Positions 40,745 to 49,872 of a DNA stretch of 64,000 nucleotides are shown here, piece after piece. Location: contig NZ_LMAH01000008.1 in NCBI RefSeq assembly GCF_001507335.1, forward strand, positions 62,001 to 126,000, in the 5' to 3' direction. Below the pieces are notes generated by a model. That model searched no databases, was not told the origin of the DNA, and was given only the letters and a program-made list of their open reading frames with translations. The position numbers and the translations under genes are program-made. Numbering within the stretch: position 1 is the stretch's first letter; every line of letters starts with the position of its first letter. This DNA is from Chryseobacterium sp. JAH. GTDB taxonomy: Bacteria > Bacteroidota > Bacteroidia > Flavobacteriales > Weeksellaceae.

Positions 40745-43339
40745 TTATTTTTCTGTAGGTCTGAACACCAAACCTGTTTCCTCAAAATAATCTAAGGTGA
40801 TTCTGTCTCCATCGTTTACGGTTCCTGCAAGGATTTCTTTGGATAATTTATTCAAAACTTCCTGCTGAATGACTCTTTTTAAAGGTCGTGCTCCGAAAAC
40901 CGGGTCGTACCCTTTGTTGGTCAGATAATCTAAAGCATCCTGTGTTGCGGTCATCAAAATGTTTCTTTTCAGCAATAAATCGTTGAAACCTCTCAGCTGA
41001 TACTGAACGATTTTTCCAATTTCTTTTTTTCTTAAAGGCTGAAACAACACGGTTTCATCAATTCTGTTCAGGAATTCCGGACGAAGTGTTTGTTTTAATA
41101 AATCAAAAACTTCGATTTTTGTTTTAGCCACAATTTCATCCTGATTTTCCTCTGTAATATTTTCAAAATTCTCCTGAATGAGATGTGAACCGAGATTTGA
41201 AGTCATAATGATAATCGAGTTTTTGAAATTCACAACTCGACCTTTATTATCCGTCAAACGACCGTCATCTAAAACCTGCAACAAGGTGTTGAAAACATCC
41301 GGATGCGCTTTTTCTATCTCATCTAAAAGCACGACTGAATAAGGTCTTCTTCTAACAGCTTCTGTTAATTGGCCACCTTCATCATACCCAACATATCCAG
41401 GAGGCGCACCAACCAATCTCGACACCGAATGACGCTCCTGATATTCACTCATATCGATTCTCGTCATATTGTTTTCATCATCGAAGAGAAATTCAGCTAA
41501 AGCTTTTGCCAACTCGGTTTTACCAACTCCTGTAGTTCCTAAAAATAAGAAACTTCCGATTGGTTTTTTCTCGTCGCTCAACCCCGCTCTGTTTCTTCTG
41601 ATGGCATCTGCAACTGCTTCAATCGCTTCTTCCTGACCAACAACTCTGTGATGCAGTTCAGTTTCAAGATGCAGTAATTTTTCTCTTTCAGATTGAAGAA
41701 GCTTGGTCACAGGAATTCCCGTCCATTTTCCAATCACCTCTGAAATATTGTCTGCCGTAACTTCTTCTTTAATCAATTCATTCTGATGGTTTTGCATTTC
41801 CAGTTCAAGTTTCTGCAAAGCATCTTCTTTTTCCTTGATTTTTCCATACTGAATTTCAGCAACTTTAGCATAGTCTCCTGCTCTGGAAGCTCTTTCCGCC
41901 TCAAGTTTCAGAGATTCAATATCTTTTTTAATTGAAGTTAAATCCTCCGACTTCTGTTTTTCTTTCAGCCATTTTGCATTGATTTCGTTTCTTTCTTCTG
42001 AAATTTTCGAAATATCTTCTTTTAAATGGTCGATTTTCGTCTGGCTTCCTTCTCTTGAAATGGCTGCCAGTTCAATTTCCATCTGCATCAGTTTTCTGTC
42101 GAGAACATCCAATTCTTCAGGTTTTGAATTGATTTCCATTCTCAGTTTTGCCGAAGCCTCATCAATCAAATCAATCGCTTTATCCGGTAAAAATCGGTCT
42201 GAAATATATCGTTGAGACATTTCCACCGCCGCAATAATCGCTTCATCTTTGATTCTTACTTTATGGTGCGCTTCGTATTTATCTTTAATTCCACGAAGGA
42301 TAGAGATGGCAGATTCAGTATCAGGTTCTTCCACCATTACCTTCTGGAAACGTCTTTCTAACGCTTTATCTTTTTCAAAATATTTTTGATATTCATTTAA
42401 AGTGGTTGCTCCAATAGCTCTCAATTCCCCTCTTGCCAAAGCCGGTTTCAGAATATTTGCCGCATCCATGGCGCCTTCACCGCCTCCAGCTCCTACCAAA
42501 GTGTGGATCTCGTCTATGAAAAGAATAATTTGTCCCTCTGATTTGATCACTTCATTCACAACAGATTTCAGACGCTCTTCAAATTCACCTTTGTATTTAG
42601 CACCAGCAATCAAAGCACCCATATCCAAAGAGTACAGAGTTTTATCCTGCAAGTTTTCAGGAATATCCCCGCTGATAATTCTGTGCGCAATTCCTTCTGC
42701 GATGGCGGTTTTACCAACTCCCGGTTCACCAATTAAGATCGGATTGTTTTTAGTTCTTCTCGAAAGAATCTGTAAAACTCTTCTAATTTCTTCATCACGC
42801 CCGATAACTGGGTCAAGTTTTCCTTCTGCAGCTAATTCATTGAAGTTTTTAGCATATTTTTTTAAGGATTGATAGGTTTCTTCTGAGCTTGCAGATGACG
42901 CAGTACTACCTTTTCTTAATTCTTTAATTCCTCCTTCCAAAAGACTTTTGGTCACACCCATATCTTTCAAAGTTTTCGAAACTTCTGATTTGGTTTCTAA
43001 CAGAGAAAGCCAAAGATGTTCAATGGTCACAAATTCATCTCCCATTTTTTTTGCGATGTTCGGCGCATCTAATAAAACTTTGTTGGCAGATTGTGAAAGA
43101 TAAATATTTCCGCCTTGTACTTTTGGAAGTCTTGCAAGGTTTTCGCGGTTTCGCTCTCTTACCAAACTTGCGTCTGCTTCAGATTTTTTTAGTAAGAAAG
43201 GAGATATATTTTCATCCACCTGAAAAATTCCTTCAAGTAAATGTTGAGGTTCTATTTGCTGATTGCCAAATTCCATAGCCACTTGTTGAGCGGCCTGGAT
43301 GGCTTCCTGAGATTTTACGGTGTATTGATTTAAGTTCAT
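40745..43339 (-). CDS. clpB: ATP-dependent disaggregase ClpB
   Basis: An 864-residue Hsp100 chaperone that, with DnaK, pulls proteins out of aggregates. Order of domains: N-domain (about 1-150), AAA+ 1 with Walker A GEPGVGKTAIAEG (about 200) and Walker B ILFIDEIHTLVGAG, a coiled-coil middle domain (about 405-525), and AAA+ 2 with GTTGVGKTELAKA (about 607), VVLLDEIEKAHPD and LNRIDETVLF. The M-domain and absence of a ClpP-binding loop separate it from ClpA/ClpC. Full length for ClpB. A single gene; no CIRCE element was seen upstream. Confidence 0.96.
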   Translation of the reverse strand: MNLNQYTVKSQEAIQAAQQVAMEFGNQQIEPQHLLEGIFQVDENISPFLLKKSEADASLVRERNRENLARLPKVQGGNIYLSQSANKVLLDAPNIAKKMGDEFVTIEHLWLSLLETKSEVSKTLKDMGVTKSLLEGGIKELRKGSTASSASSEETYQSLKKYAKNFNELAAEGKLDPVIGRDEEIRRVLQILSRRTKNNPILIGEPGVGKTAIAEGIAHRIISGDIPENLQDKTLYSLDMGALIAGAKYKGEFEERLKSVVNEVIKSEGQIILFIDEIHTLVGAGGGEGAMDAANILKPALARGELRAIGATTLNEYQKYFEKDKALERRFQKVMVEEPDTESAISILRGIKDKYEAHHKVRIKDEAIIAAVEMSQRYISDRFLPDKAIDLIDEASAKLRMEINSKPEELDVLDRKLMQMEIELAAISREGSQTKIDHLKEDISKISEERNEINAKWLKEKQKSEDLTSIKKDIESLKLEAERASRAGDYAKVAEIQYGKIKEKEDALQKLELEMQNHQNELIKEEVTADNISEVIGKWTGIPVTKLLQSEREKLLHLETELHHRVVGQEEAIEAVADAIRRNRAGLSDEKKPIGSFLFLGTTGVGKTELAKALAEFLFDDENNMTRIDMSEYQERHSVSRLVGAPPGYVGYDEGGQLTEAVRRRPYSVVLLDEIEKAHPDVFNTLLQVLDDGRLTDNKGRVVNFKNSIIIMTSNLGSHLIQENFENITEENQDEIVAKTKIEVFDLLKQTLRPEFLNRIDETVLFQPLRKKEIGKIVQYQLRGFNDLLLKRNILMTATQDALDYLTNKGYDPVFGARPLKRVIQQEVLNKLSKEILAGTVNDGDRITLDYFEETGLVFRPTEK

Positions 43340-43700
43340 ATTGTGTATATTTTTGATTCTTTATTTTAAGTTGTCAATTTAAGATTTTAAACATCAGATT
43401 TCAGACCAGAAGAGTCTGATAAGTGCTAATTTTCAAAGCTGATTGTTCTAATTTCTGATGTTCTCAATCTTATCTAATCATTTAATTCGGTTAGCTTATC
43501 ACAAAAATTATTCTATTGTTGAATTTATAAATTATCAAGACAAATTTTCCGAATAGTATATTGTTGAATTTTGATTTGTTGCCAAATTTTCCGAAAAATG
43601 GTTTTTATTTTGAATGGGAGATGTACATTTTGACCTTTAAACTATTTTGAATCTGTTGAACTGAGATTCCAAACAGAATAATTACTTTTGCACTCACATC
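43340..43700. other. Intergenic region between divergent clpB and paaR
   Basis: There is no gene here. It holds an outer inverted repeat AACATCAGA (43390) / TCTGATGTT (43454), a nested TCAGAC (43401) / GTCTGA (43414), and a -7 box TACTTTTG at 43683-43690 just 10 bases before the TetR ATG, with TTG 24 bases upstream of it. Transcription of the regulator could thus be nearly leaderless. Confidence 0.45.
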
Positions 43701-44276
43701 ATGGAACTTAAAGAAAAACAAAAGAAAATATTAGACGTTGCGGTAGAGCTTTTCAAAGAGAAGGGGTACATGGGCAGCTCGGTAAGGGATTTGGCGACGA
43801 AACTCAACATAAAAGCCGCTTCTTTATATGCGCACATCCGTTCAAAAGAAGAAATTTTAGAATGGATATGCTTTGGAATTGCTCACGAATTCTTTGCGCA
43901 GCTTCAGGAAATTAAAAATACAACTCTTCCTCCAAAAGAAAAATTAAACCTCTTTATCGACAAGCATCTATCTGTGGTGCTTGAAAACCGTGATGTGACT
44001 CATATTTATTCAAACGAATGGAAACATTTAGACGGAAGACTTCCGGAGTTTATTGAAATGAGAAAAAACTACCAATTGGAAGTCGAGCAATTATTACTTG
44101 AAATCTATCAGGCCGAAAATTGGGAGCTAAAGTCGCCAACCTTTACAACAAGATTTATTCTTCATACTTTAAACAACTCTTATTTTTGGTTCAAAAGAAA
44201 TATAGAATCTTCTGTAGATATCAAAGAGGAAATCAGAGATAAAATTCTTTTCGGTCTTCTCGGGAATCACAAATAA
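43701..44276 (+). CDS. paaR: TetR-family regulator, probable PaaR of the phenylacetate genes
   Basis: A 191-residue TetR protein. The N-terminal DNA-binding domain is typical: KQKKILDVAVELFKEKGYMG, then VRDLATKLNIKAASLYAHIR. The C-terminal ligand domain (about 60-191) is helical. It sits directly upstream of paaK in the same direction, separated by 244 bases, and a palindrome at 44501-44514 overlies the predicted paaK start site. Regulators of paa genes in Thermus and other bacteria (PaaR) are TetR proteins that release DNA on binding phenylacetyl-CoA. The same role here is inferred from position and operator likeness. Confidence 0.7.
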   Translation: MELKEKQKKILDVAVELFKEKGYMGSSVRDLATKLNIKAASLYAHIRSKEEILEWICFGIAHEFFAQLQEIKNTTLPPKEKLNLFIDKHLSVVLENRDVTHIYSNEWKHLDGRLPEFIEMRKNYQLEVEQLLLEIYQAENWELKSPTFTTRFILHTLNNSYFWFKRNIESSVDIKEEIRDKILFGLLGNHK

Positions 44277-44323
44277 TAAGATTATTCATTTCTGTAGAAA
44301 TCTCAACACTGATTGAAAACTAA

Positions 44324-44380
44324 AAGAATCTATATAGTCGAGCTTCTTAAGCTCACTGCGTTCAATTCAGAATGACAACG
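44324..44380. repeat. Degraded copy of the dispersed hairpin repeat
   Basis: AGAATCT, then CTTC, CTGCGTTCA and TCAGAATGACA follow in the same order as in the repeat at 16173-16253, with gaps; the palindrome is largely lost. It lies between paaR and the paaK promoter. Confidence 0.4.
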
Positions 44381-44465
44381 AAACATTAAAGTTTGCTTCG
44401 GTTAAAACCTTAATCTCACTCAAAGCAATTTAGAATCATTCAAAATATGACAAAAGTCATTAAAA

Positions 44466-44514
44466 TTTGGTCAGGTAGAAAATCTTTTTTAAATTTACAC
44501 CTAACAAATGTTAG
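44466..44514 (+). promoter_or_regulatory. paaK promoter and PaaR-like operator
   Basis: TTTG (44466-44469), 20 bases, TAAATTTA (44490-44497; 7 of 8 constrained bases of TAnnTTTG-type box), then the palindrome CTAACA-AA-TGTTAG (44501-44514) over the expected start site, 7 bases before ATG 44521. The palindrome fits the Thermus PaaR consensus CNAACG-NN-CGTTNG except for one symmetric base change. Confidence 0.6.
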
Positions 44515-44520
44515 TTAGTA

Positions 44521-45840
44521 ATGAAGTTTGATGTTGAATATTTAGAACTTGGCCAGTTAAGAACTCTTCAGTCCGAGAGATTGAAGAATTTGGTTGTATA
44601 TCTTGGAGAGAAATCAGATTTTTATAAAAGAAAATTTGATGAATTAGGAATATCACCACAAGAAATAAGGACAATTGAAGATATTTCTAAACTTCCTATT
44701 ACTTACAAACAGGATTTAAGAGACAATTATCCGTTTGGATTATTTACCGTTCCGAAAAATGAATTGCAGAGAATCCACTGCTCTAGCGGAACAACGGGAA
44801 AACCAACGGTGGTAGGCTACACAAAAGAAGATGTTGATTTATTCAGTGAAGTGGTAGCAAGATCATTGAATGCAGCAGGAGCAAAACCGGGAATGCAATT
44901 GCATAACGCTTATGGCTACGGAATTTTCACTGGCGGGCTTGGGCTTCATTACGGAGCAGAAAAATTAGGAATGAGCGTTCTTCCGATTTCGGGAGGTATG
45001 ACCACGAGACAGGTCGATTTAATCATTGATTTTAAGCCCGAAGTTATCTGTTGTTCACCTTCTTATGCTTTAACTATCGCTGATGAATTTGCGAAAAGAG
45101 GAATCTCGGCTGATGAAATCAGTTTAAAATATGCCGTTCTGGGCTCGGAACCTTGGACGGAATTGATCAGGCATCATATCGAAGAGAGATTGGGTTTGCA
45201 TGCAACCAATATTTATGGACTGAGTGAAATTATTGGTCCAGGAGTTTCAATGGAAGATTTTGAGGAAAAAGGTGGCGCTTACATTTGGGAAGATCATTTT
45301 TACCCTGAAATTTTAGATCCGATTACTAAAGAACCGCTTCCTTATGGTGAAGAAGGAGTTTTGGTGATTACGACATTAACTAAAAAGGCGATGCCACTTT
45401 TACGTTATTGGACGAACGATATTACAAGTTTGTACTACGACGAAAATGCCAAAAGAACCATGGTTAAAATGAAACCAATCCTAGGCAGAGCCGATGATAT
45501 GCTCATTGTAAGAGGTGTAAATGTGTATCCAAGTCAGATAGAGGAAGCTTTTTCTCATGTGAAAGGCGTGGTTCCGAATTATTACCTGACTCCAATTGAG
45601 AAAGAACAAATGTGTGTGGCACTCGATATTGATGTGGAAATTGATGATGAATTGGTGGCTGCGGAAAATTTAAATATAAATTCAGGTGAATATCTTATTT
45701 TCGCAGGAAATTTTGGGAAAAGCATCGAAAACGAAATAAAAAAACGAGTAGGCATTACCACGAAAGTGAAAATTCACGCTCAGGATAGCTTGCCAAAATG
45801 CGAAGGAGGAAAAATTAATAGAATACTAAAGACAAAATGA
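44521..45840 (+). CDS. paaK: Phenylacetate-CoA ligase
   Basis: A 439-residue adenylate-forming enzyme that activates phenylacetate to phenylacetyl-CoA, the entry step of the pathway. The AMP-binding loop HCSSGTTGKPTVVGYT (about residues 90-105), NIYGLSEIIGPG (about 238), RYWTNDIT, GRADDMLIVRGVNVYPSQIE and the terminal lysine motif LPKCEGGKINRI are all present. Length matches PaaK. It is the first structural gene after the operator, and its stop overlaps the paaE ATG by 4 bases. Confidence 0.96.
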   Translation: MKFDVEYLELGQLRTLQSERLKNLVVYLGEKSDFYKRKFDELGISPQEIRTIEDISKLPITYKQDLRDNYPFGLFTVPKNELQRIHCSSGTTGKPTVVGYTKEDVDLFSEVVARSLNAAGAKPGMQLHNAYGYGIFTGGLGLHYGAEKLGMSVLPISGGMTTRQVDLIIDFKPEVICCSPSYALTIADEFAKRGISADEISLKYAVLGSEPWTELIRHHIEERLGLHATNIYGLSEIIGPGVSMEDFEEKGGAYIWEDHFYPEILDPITKEPLPYGEEGVLVITTLTKKAMPLLRYWTNDITSLYYDENAKRTMVKMKPILGRADDMLIVRGVNVYPSQIEEAFSHVKGVVPNYYLTPIEKEQMCVALDIDVEIDDELVAAENLNINSGEYLIFAGNFGKSIENEIKKRVGITTKVKIHAQDSLPKCEGGKINRILKTK

Positions 45841-46922
45841 ATTCATTTTATAAATTAAAAACTGTAAAGGTTCAGAAAGATACCAACGATGCGGTGAATG
45901 TAGCGTTGGAAATTCCTGAGGAACTGAAAGATAAATTCAGATTCAAACAGGGGCAGTATCTGAATTTTAAACTGATGGTTAACGGCAATGAAGAGCGCCG
46001 TTCTTATTCTATCTGCAATGCGCCGAGCGAAAAAAGCAACACGCTTGAAGTTTTGGTTAAGCTTTTGGAAGGCGGAAAAGTTTCGGGATATTTCAATGAG
46101 CATCTTCACATGGATGAGGTTCTTGAAGTGATGCCTCCGATGGGTGGTTTCAATACTTCATATCATCCGACCAACACTAAAACCTACGTTGGATTGGCTG
46201 CAGGAAGCGGAATCAGCCCGATTCTTTCTAATTTGAAGGAAAGTCTTTACCAGGAACCTAATTCAAACGCTTATCTTTTCTACAGCAACAGAAGCATGAA
46301 TCATGTGATGAAAAAAGCTGAGATCGATAAGTTGGTAGAGCAGTTTAACGGAAGGTTGAAAGTGGTTTATCTGGTAAGCCGTGAAAAACACGCTGACCCG
46401 ATTTTTGAGGGAAGAATCTCTCCTGAAAAACTGGATCATTTATTTGAAAGATATACCGATATCGATGTGAAGGAAGCTACTTATTTTATTTGTGGGCCTT
46501 CGGATATGATTAAAGGGATTTCTGATTATTTAAAGAAAGACAAAAAAGTTCCGGCGATTCAGGTTCTTTTTGAATATTTCTCAGCTCCGGACGAAGAAGA
46601 TTCTGCGGAAATGAGTGATGAATTCAAGGCAATCGCTAATATTGAAAGTATGGTGACGGTGATTATCGATGATGATGAATATTCGTTCCATTTGAATTCA
46701 AAAAAAGAGAGTATCTTAGATAAAGCATTGAAAGACAATCTTCCTGTACCTTTTGCTTGTAAAGGAGGAGTTTGCTGTACGTGTAAGGCGGAAGTTCTCG
46801 AAGGAGAAGTTTTCATGGAGAAAAATTTCGCGCTTACCGAAGACGAAGTAGCCAGAGGTTTTGTTCTGACTTGCCAGTGTCACCCTACAACGAATGTGGT
46901 GATGCTAAATTATGATGTTTAA
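45837..46922 (+). CDS. paaE: Phenylacetyl-CoA 1,2-epoxidase reductase subunit PaaE
   Basis: A 361-residue electron-transfer subunit that passes electrons from NADPH to the PaaAC diiron centre. It has the FAD domain with RRSYSICNAPSE (about residues 57-68), the NAD-binding GLAAGSGISPILSN (about 118) and CGPSDM (about 220), and a C-terminal plant-type 2Fe-2S domain with ACKGGVCCTCKAEV plus a fourth Cys in LTCQCHP. It is placed before paaABC here, not after paaD as in E. coli. A 4-base overlap couples it to paaK. Confidence 0.95.
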   Translation: MNSFYKLKTVKVQKDTNDAVNVALEIPEELKDKFRFKQGQYLNFKLMVNGNEERRSYSICNAPSEKSNTLEVLVKLLEGGKVSGYFNEHLHMDEVLEVMPPMGGFNTSYHPTNTKTYVGLAAGSGISPILSNLKESLYQEPNSNAYLFYSNRSMNHVMKKAEIDKLVEQFNGRLKVVYLVSREKHADPIFEGRISPEKLDHLFERYTDIDVKEATYFICGPSDMIKGISDYLKKDKKVPAIQVLFEYFSAPDEEDSAEMSDEFKAIANIESMVTVIIDDDEYSFHLNSKKESILDKALKDNLPVPFACKGGVCCTCKAEVLEGEVFMEKNFALTEDEVARGFVLTCQCHPTTNVVMLNYDV

Positions 46923-47010
46923 TAATTTGAAAATGCCATTATCGTGTTTTAATTTTCAAATTGCCTAATTCTCAAATTTTCAAATTAATTAATTTTCAAA
47001 TTAAAAAATT
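46923..47010. repeat. paa intergenic hairpin A (paaE-paaA)
   Basis: Left arm with one AATTTGAAAAT unit; right arm with several ATTTTCAAATT/ATTCTCAAATT units running up to the paaA ATG. The whole gap is this element. Confidence 0.75.
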
Positions 47011-47949
47011 ATGGACTTAGAAAAATTCGTACAATACGTACACGACGAAAATAAAGTAGAACCAAAAGATGTAATGCCCGATGATTACAGAAAATTATTG
47101 GTTCGTCAGATTTCACAGCACGCGCATTCTGAGATTGTTGGGATGTTGCCGGAAGCCAATTGGGTTTCCAGAGCACCTTCACTGAGAAGAAAAATGGCGC
47201 TTTTGGCTAAAGTTCAGGATGAAGCAGGTCACGGTTTATACCTCTATTCTGCCACTGAAACTTTAGGAAACGGAACCATCAGAGCCGACAGAGATGCTAC
47301 CTACGAAGATATGCTGGAAGGAAAAGCGAAATACTCAAGTATTTTTAATTATCCGACGTTAAGCTGGGCAGATATCGGTGCCATCGGTTGGTTGGTTGAT
47401 GGTGCAGCGATTATGAATCAGGTGATGTTGATGGGGAATTCTTATGGTCCTTACTCACGAGCAATGGTGAAAATCTGTAAAGAAGAATCTTTCCACCAAA
47501 GACAGGGTTACGAGATTTTAATGGCGCTTTGCCGTGGTACAAAACAGCAGAAAGAAATGGCTCAGGCTTCGTTAAACCGTTTCTGGTGGCCGGCTCTAAT
47601 GATGTTTGGCCCGAATGACGATAGTTCGCCAAACTCTAAAATCTCAATGAATTACAGAGTAAAAAGAGAAAGTAATGACAGTCTTCGTCAGAGATTTATC
47701 GACGTTACCGTTTCTCAGGCTGAGTTTTTAGGCTTAACGGTTCCGGATAAGGATTTAAAATGGAACGAGGAGAGACAACATTATGATTTTGGAGAACTTC
47801 CTTGGGGGGAATTTATGGAAATCTTAAAAGGAAACGGCCCTGCAAACAAAAAAAGACTGCAGACCAAAGTAAAAGCACAGCAGGAAAATCTTTGGGTAAA
47901 AGAAGCAGCGAAGGCTTTTGCGGAGAAACAACAAAAAGAAGTAAAATAA
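47011..47949 (+). CDS. paaA: Phenylacetyl-CoA 1,2-epoxidase catalytic subunit PaaA
   Basis: A 312-residue ferritin-like diiron oxygenase subunit that epoxidises the aromatic ring of phenylacetyl-CoA. Diiron ligand motifs are seen in [14 protein letters not shown] (E-x2-H, about residue 73) and [14 protein letters not shown] (E-x2-H, about 154). The substrate-contact tryptophans and the lysine-rich tail are present. Size equals E. coli PaaA (about 309). It works as PaaAC with PaaB as bridge and PaaE as reductase; all four genes are adjacent here. Confidence 0.96.
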   Translation: MDLEKFVQYVHDENKVEPKDVMPDDYRKLLVRQISQHAHSEIVGMLPEANWVSRAPSLRRKMALLAKVQDEAGHGLYLYSATETLGNGTIRADRDATYEDMLEGKAKYSSIFNYPTLSWADIGAIGWLVDGAAIMNQVMLMGNSYGPYSRAMVKICKEESFHQRQGYEILMALCRGTKQQKEMAQASLNRFWWPALMMFGPNDDSSPNSKISMNYRVKRESNDSLRQRFIDVTVSQAEFLGLTVPDKDLKWNEERQHYDFGELPWGEFMEILKGNGPANKKRLQTKVKAQQENLWVKEAAKAFAEKQQKEVK

Positions 47950-48048
47950 TAATGTGCTAATTTGAAAATGTGCTAATTTGAAAATGCCATCATGTGTATA
48001 AATTTTCAAATTGACTAATTCTCAAATTACCTAATTTTCAAATTAATT
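47950..48048. repeat. paa intergenic hairpin B (paaA-paaB)
   Basis: Two tandem GTGCTAATTTGAAAAT units on the left, and ATTTTCAAATT, ATTCTCAAATT and ATTTTCAAATT on the right, giving a long imperfect stem that ends 2-3 bases before the paaB ATG. Confidence 0.8.
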
Positions 48049-48330
48049 ATGGTAAATTTAGATATGTGGGAAGTGTTTATTCAGACTAAACCGGGATTAT
48101 CTCACAAACACGTTGGAATTGTACAGGCACCAACAGCAGAAATGGCTTTGCAGAATGCAAGAGACGTTTATACAAGAAGAAAAGAAGGAACTTCTGTTTG
48201 GGTAGTTCCAAGTAAATATATTGTGACTTCAGAAGGAATTGATAAAGAAGCTTTCTTTGATCCGGCTGATGACAAATTGTACCGTCACCCGACGTTCTAC
48301 GACATTCCAAACGATGTAAAAAATATGTAG
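48049..48330 (+). CDS. paaB: Phenylacetyl-CoA 1,2-epoxidase subunit PaaB
   Basis: A 93-residue subunit that bridges PaaAC dimers in the epoxidase complex and has no catalytic site. The family pattern is clear: WEVFIQTKPGLSHKHVGIVQ (about residues 4-23), NARDVYTRRKEG, SVWVVPSKYIVTS. Length matches E. coli PaaB (95). It is flanked on both sides by the operon's intergenic hairpins. Confidence 0.95.
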   Translation: MVNLDMWEVFIQTKPGLSHKHVGIVQAPTAEMALQNARDVYTRRKEGTSVWVVPSKYIVTSEGIDKEAFFDPADDKLYRHPTFYDIPNDVKNM

Positions 48331-48466
48331 ATTAATAATTTGAAAATGTGGTAATTTGAAAATTTGAAAATTAATTTAACGCTGTTAATTATTCTCTACT
48401 TCTCATTTTACGACACTTACTCAATTTTCAAATTAACTAATTTTCAAATTCTCAAATTAAAAAATA
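48331..48466. repeat. paa intergenic hairpin C (paaB-paaC)
   Basis: AATTTGAAAAT units on the left (three, partly fused) and ATTTTCAAATT units on the right. A non-repeat loop of about 50 bases makes this copy longer (136 bases) than the usual 90. Confidence 0.75.
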
Positions 48467-49216
48467 ATGAATCCATTATATAATTATTTATTAAAACTAG
48501 CAGACGACAGTTTCATTATGGGACAGCGTTTGTCTGCGTGGTGCGGTGAAGGTCCTTATCTGGAGGAAGATATTGCTTTGACGAACATTGCTTTGGATGA
48601 GCTTGGACAAGCTAACAACTTTTACGTGTATGCTTCGAGAGTCATTGACAACGGAAAAAGTGAAGATGATTTGGCTTTCCTGAGATATGAGCATGAATAT
48701 TTAAATGCACACTGGACAGAACTTCCCAACGAAGATTATGCTCAGACCATTTTGAAAGTGTATGTTTTCTCTGTGTATCAAAAGTTGATGTATGAAGCTT
48801 TGTCGAATTCAACGAACGAGGAACTTTCGGCTATCGCTCAGAAATCTCTGAAAGAAGTAAGATACCACTACACGCACGCTGCGTCATGGATGAAAATTTT
48901 CGGACAGGGAACTGAAGAAAGCAAAATGCGTCTTGAAAGATCCATCGAAAATATCTGGGAATACACCAAGGGTTTATTTGCAAAAACAGAAGGCGAAGAT
49001 GATTTAATTGCTTTAAACATCGCTCCGAATGTTGATGCTTTGTATGAAGATTTTCTTACAATTACAAAAAGAGATTTTGCAAATTTCGGTTTAGAATATC
49101 CTGCAAATCCTTTTATGCAGCCAAAATCAAGAACAGGATATCACACAGAATATTTCGGATTTATGCTTTGCGAATTGCAGTATATGCAGAGAGCGTATCC
49201 GGGTTGTACTTGGTAA
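48467..49216 (+). CDS. paaC: Phenylacetyl-CoA 1,2-epoxidase structural subunit PaaC
   Basis: A 249-residue ferritin-like subunit that pairs with PaaA but is thought to be structural. The fold marks are DSFIMGQRLSAWCGEGPYLEE in parts (about residues 13-33), ALDELGQANNFYVYA (about 43-57) and EVRYHYTHAASWMKIFGQGT (about 127-146). Length matches E. coli PaaC (248). Flanked by intergenic hairpins C and D. Confidence 0.95.
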   Translation: MNPLYNYLLKLADDSFIMGQRLSAWCGEGPYLEEDIALTNIALDELGQANNFYVYASRVIDNGKSEDDLAFLRYEHEYLNAHWTELPNEDYAQTILKVYVFSVYQKLMYEALSNSTNEELSAIAQKSLKEVRYHYTHAASWMKIFGQGTEESKMRLERSIENIWEYTKGLFAKTEGEDDLIALNIAPNVDALYEDFLTITKRDFANFGLEYPANPFMQPKSRTGYHTEYFGFMLCELQYMQRAYPGCTW

Positions 49217-49313
49217 AAATGTCAATGAGTTAATTTGAAAATGTGCTAATTTGAAAAATGGCGGACTGCTTTAAATTTCAAATTACCCAAATTTTCAAAT
49301 TTTCAAATTAATT
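49217..49313. repeat. paa intergenic hairpin D (paaC-paaD)
   Basis: TTAATTTGAAAAT and CTAATTTGAAAAA on the left; AATTTCAAATT, ATTTTCAAATTTTCAAATT on the right, ending at the paaD ATG. Confidence 0.75.
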
Positions 49314-49778
49314 ATGAAAAATCCTTTAGAAATATTAGAATTAGTCCCCGATCCGGAAATTCCGGTGATCAATATCGTGGAATTGGGCATTGTAAGAGAG
49401 GCGAAGGTTACCAGCGAAAATTCTTGTGAAGTAACGATTACGCCCACTTATTCTGCCTGTCCCGCTATGTTTACCATTGAGGAAGATATTATCAAAATCA
49501 TGAAGGAAAACGGTTGGGATGCTACAGTCGTTACCAAAATGTTTCCGATCTGGACGACAGACTGGTTGACAGACGAAGCGAGAGAAAAACTCCGTGTTTA
49601 CGGAATTACACCTCCCGAAAAAGGAGCCGACGAAAACCACATCGGGAAACCTAAAAAATGTCCACGTTGCGGCTCGATGAATTCAAAACAGATCAGCAGA
49701 TTCGGGTCTACTTTGTGTAAGGCTTCGTATCAATGTCTGGACTGTTTAGAACCATTTGATTATTTTAAATGCCACTAA
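49314..49778 (+). CDS. paaD: Phenylacetyl-CoA epoxidase maturation protein PaaD
   Basis: A 154-residue protein with an N-terminal DUF59/MIP18 domain (about 1-95; DPEIPVINIVELGIVREA and SACPAMFTIEEDI) and a C-terminal cysteine-rich zinc-ribbon-like part (CPRCGSMNSK, then CLDCLEPFDYFKC). The family is needed for epoxidase activity in vivo, probably for iron or Fe-S centre assembly. Both halves are intact, and length matches E. coli PaaD (about 165). Confidence 0.94.
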   Translation: MKNPLEILELVPDPEIPVINIVELGIVREAKVTSENSCEVTITPTYSACPAMFTIEEDIIKIMKENGWDATVVTKMFPIWTTDWLTDEAREKLRVYGITPPEKGADENHIGKPKKCPRCGSMNSKQISRFGSTLCKASYQCLDCLEPFDYFKCH

Positions 49779-49872
49779 ATAATTTGAAAATTTGCTAATT
49801 TGAAAATGAGTAAATTAGTAGTGAAATCAGAATTTTCAAATTGACTAATGTTCAAATTAAAAAATTAATACT
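49779..49872. repeat. paa intergenic hairpin E (paaD-paaG)
   Basis: Two AATTTGAAAAT units on the left and ATTTTCAAATT plus ATGTTCAAATT on the right, ending a few bases before the paaG ATG. Confidence 0.75.

Noticed and set aside
42402..42872. 156-residue plus-strand open frame inside clpB
   Set aside because: Antisense to a highly conserved AAA+ domain, with no family match of its own.
43421..43427. Half of a CIRCE heat-shock element (GTGCTAA) upstream of clpB
   Set aside because: The matching TTAGCACTC half at 9-base spacing is absent.
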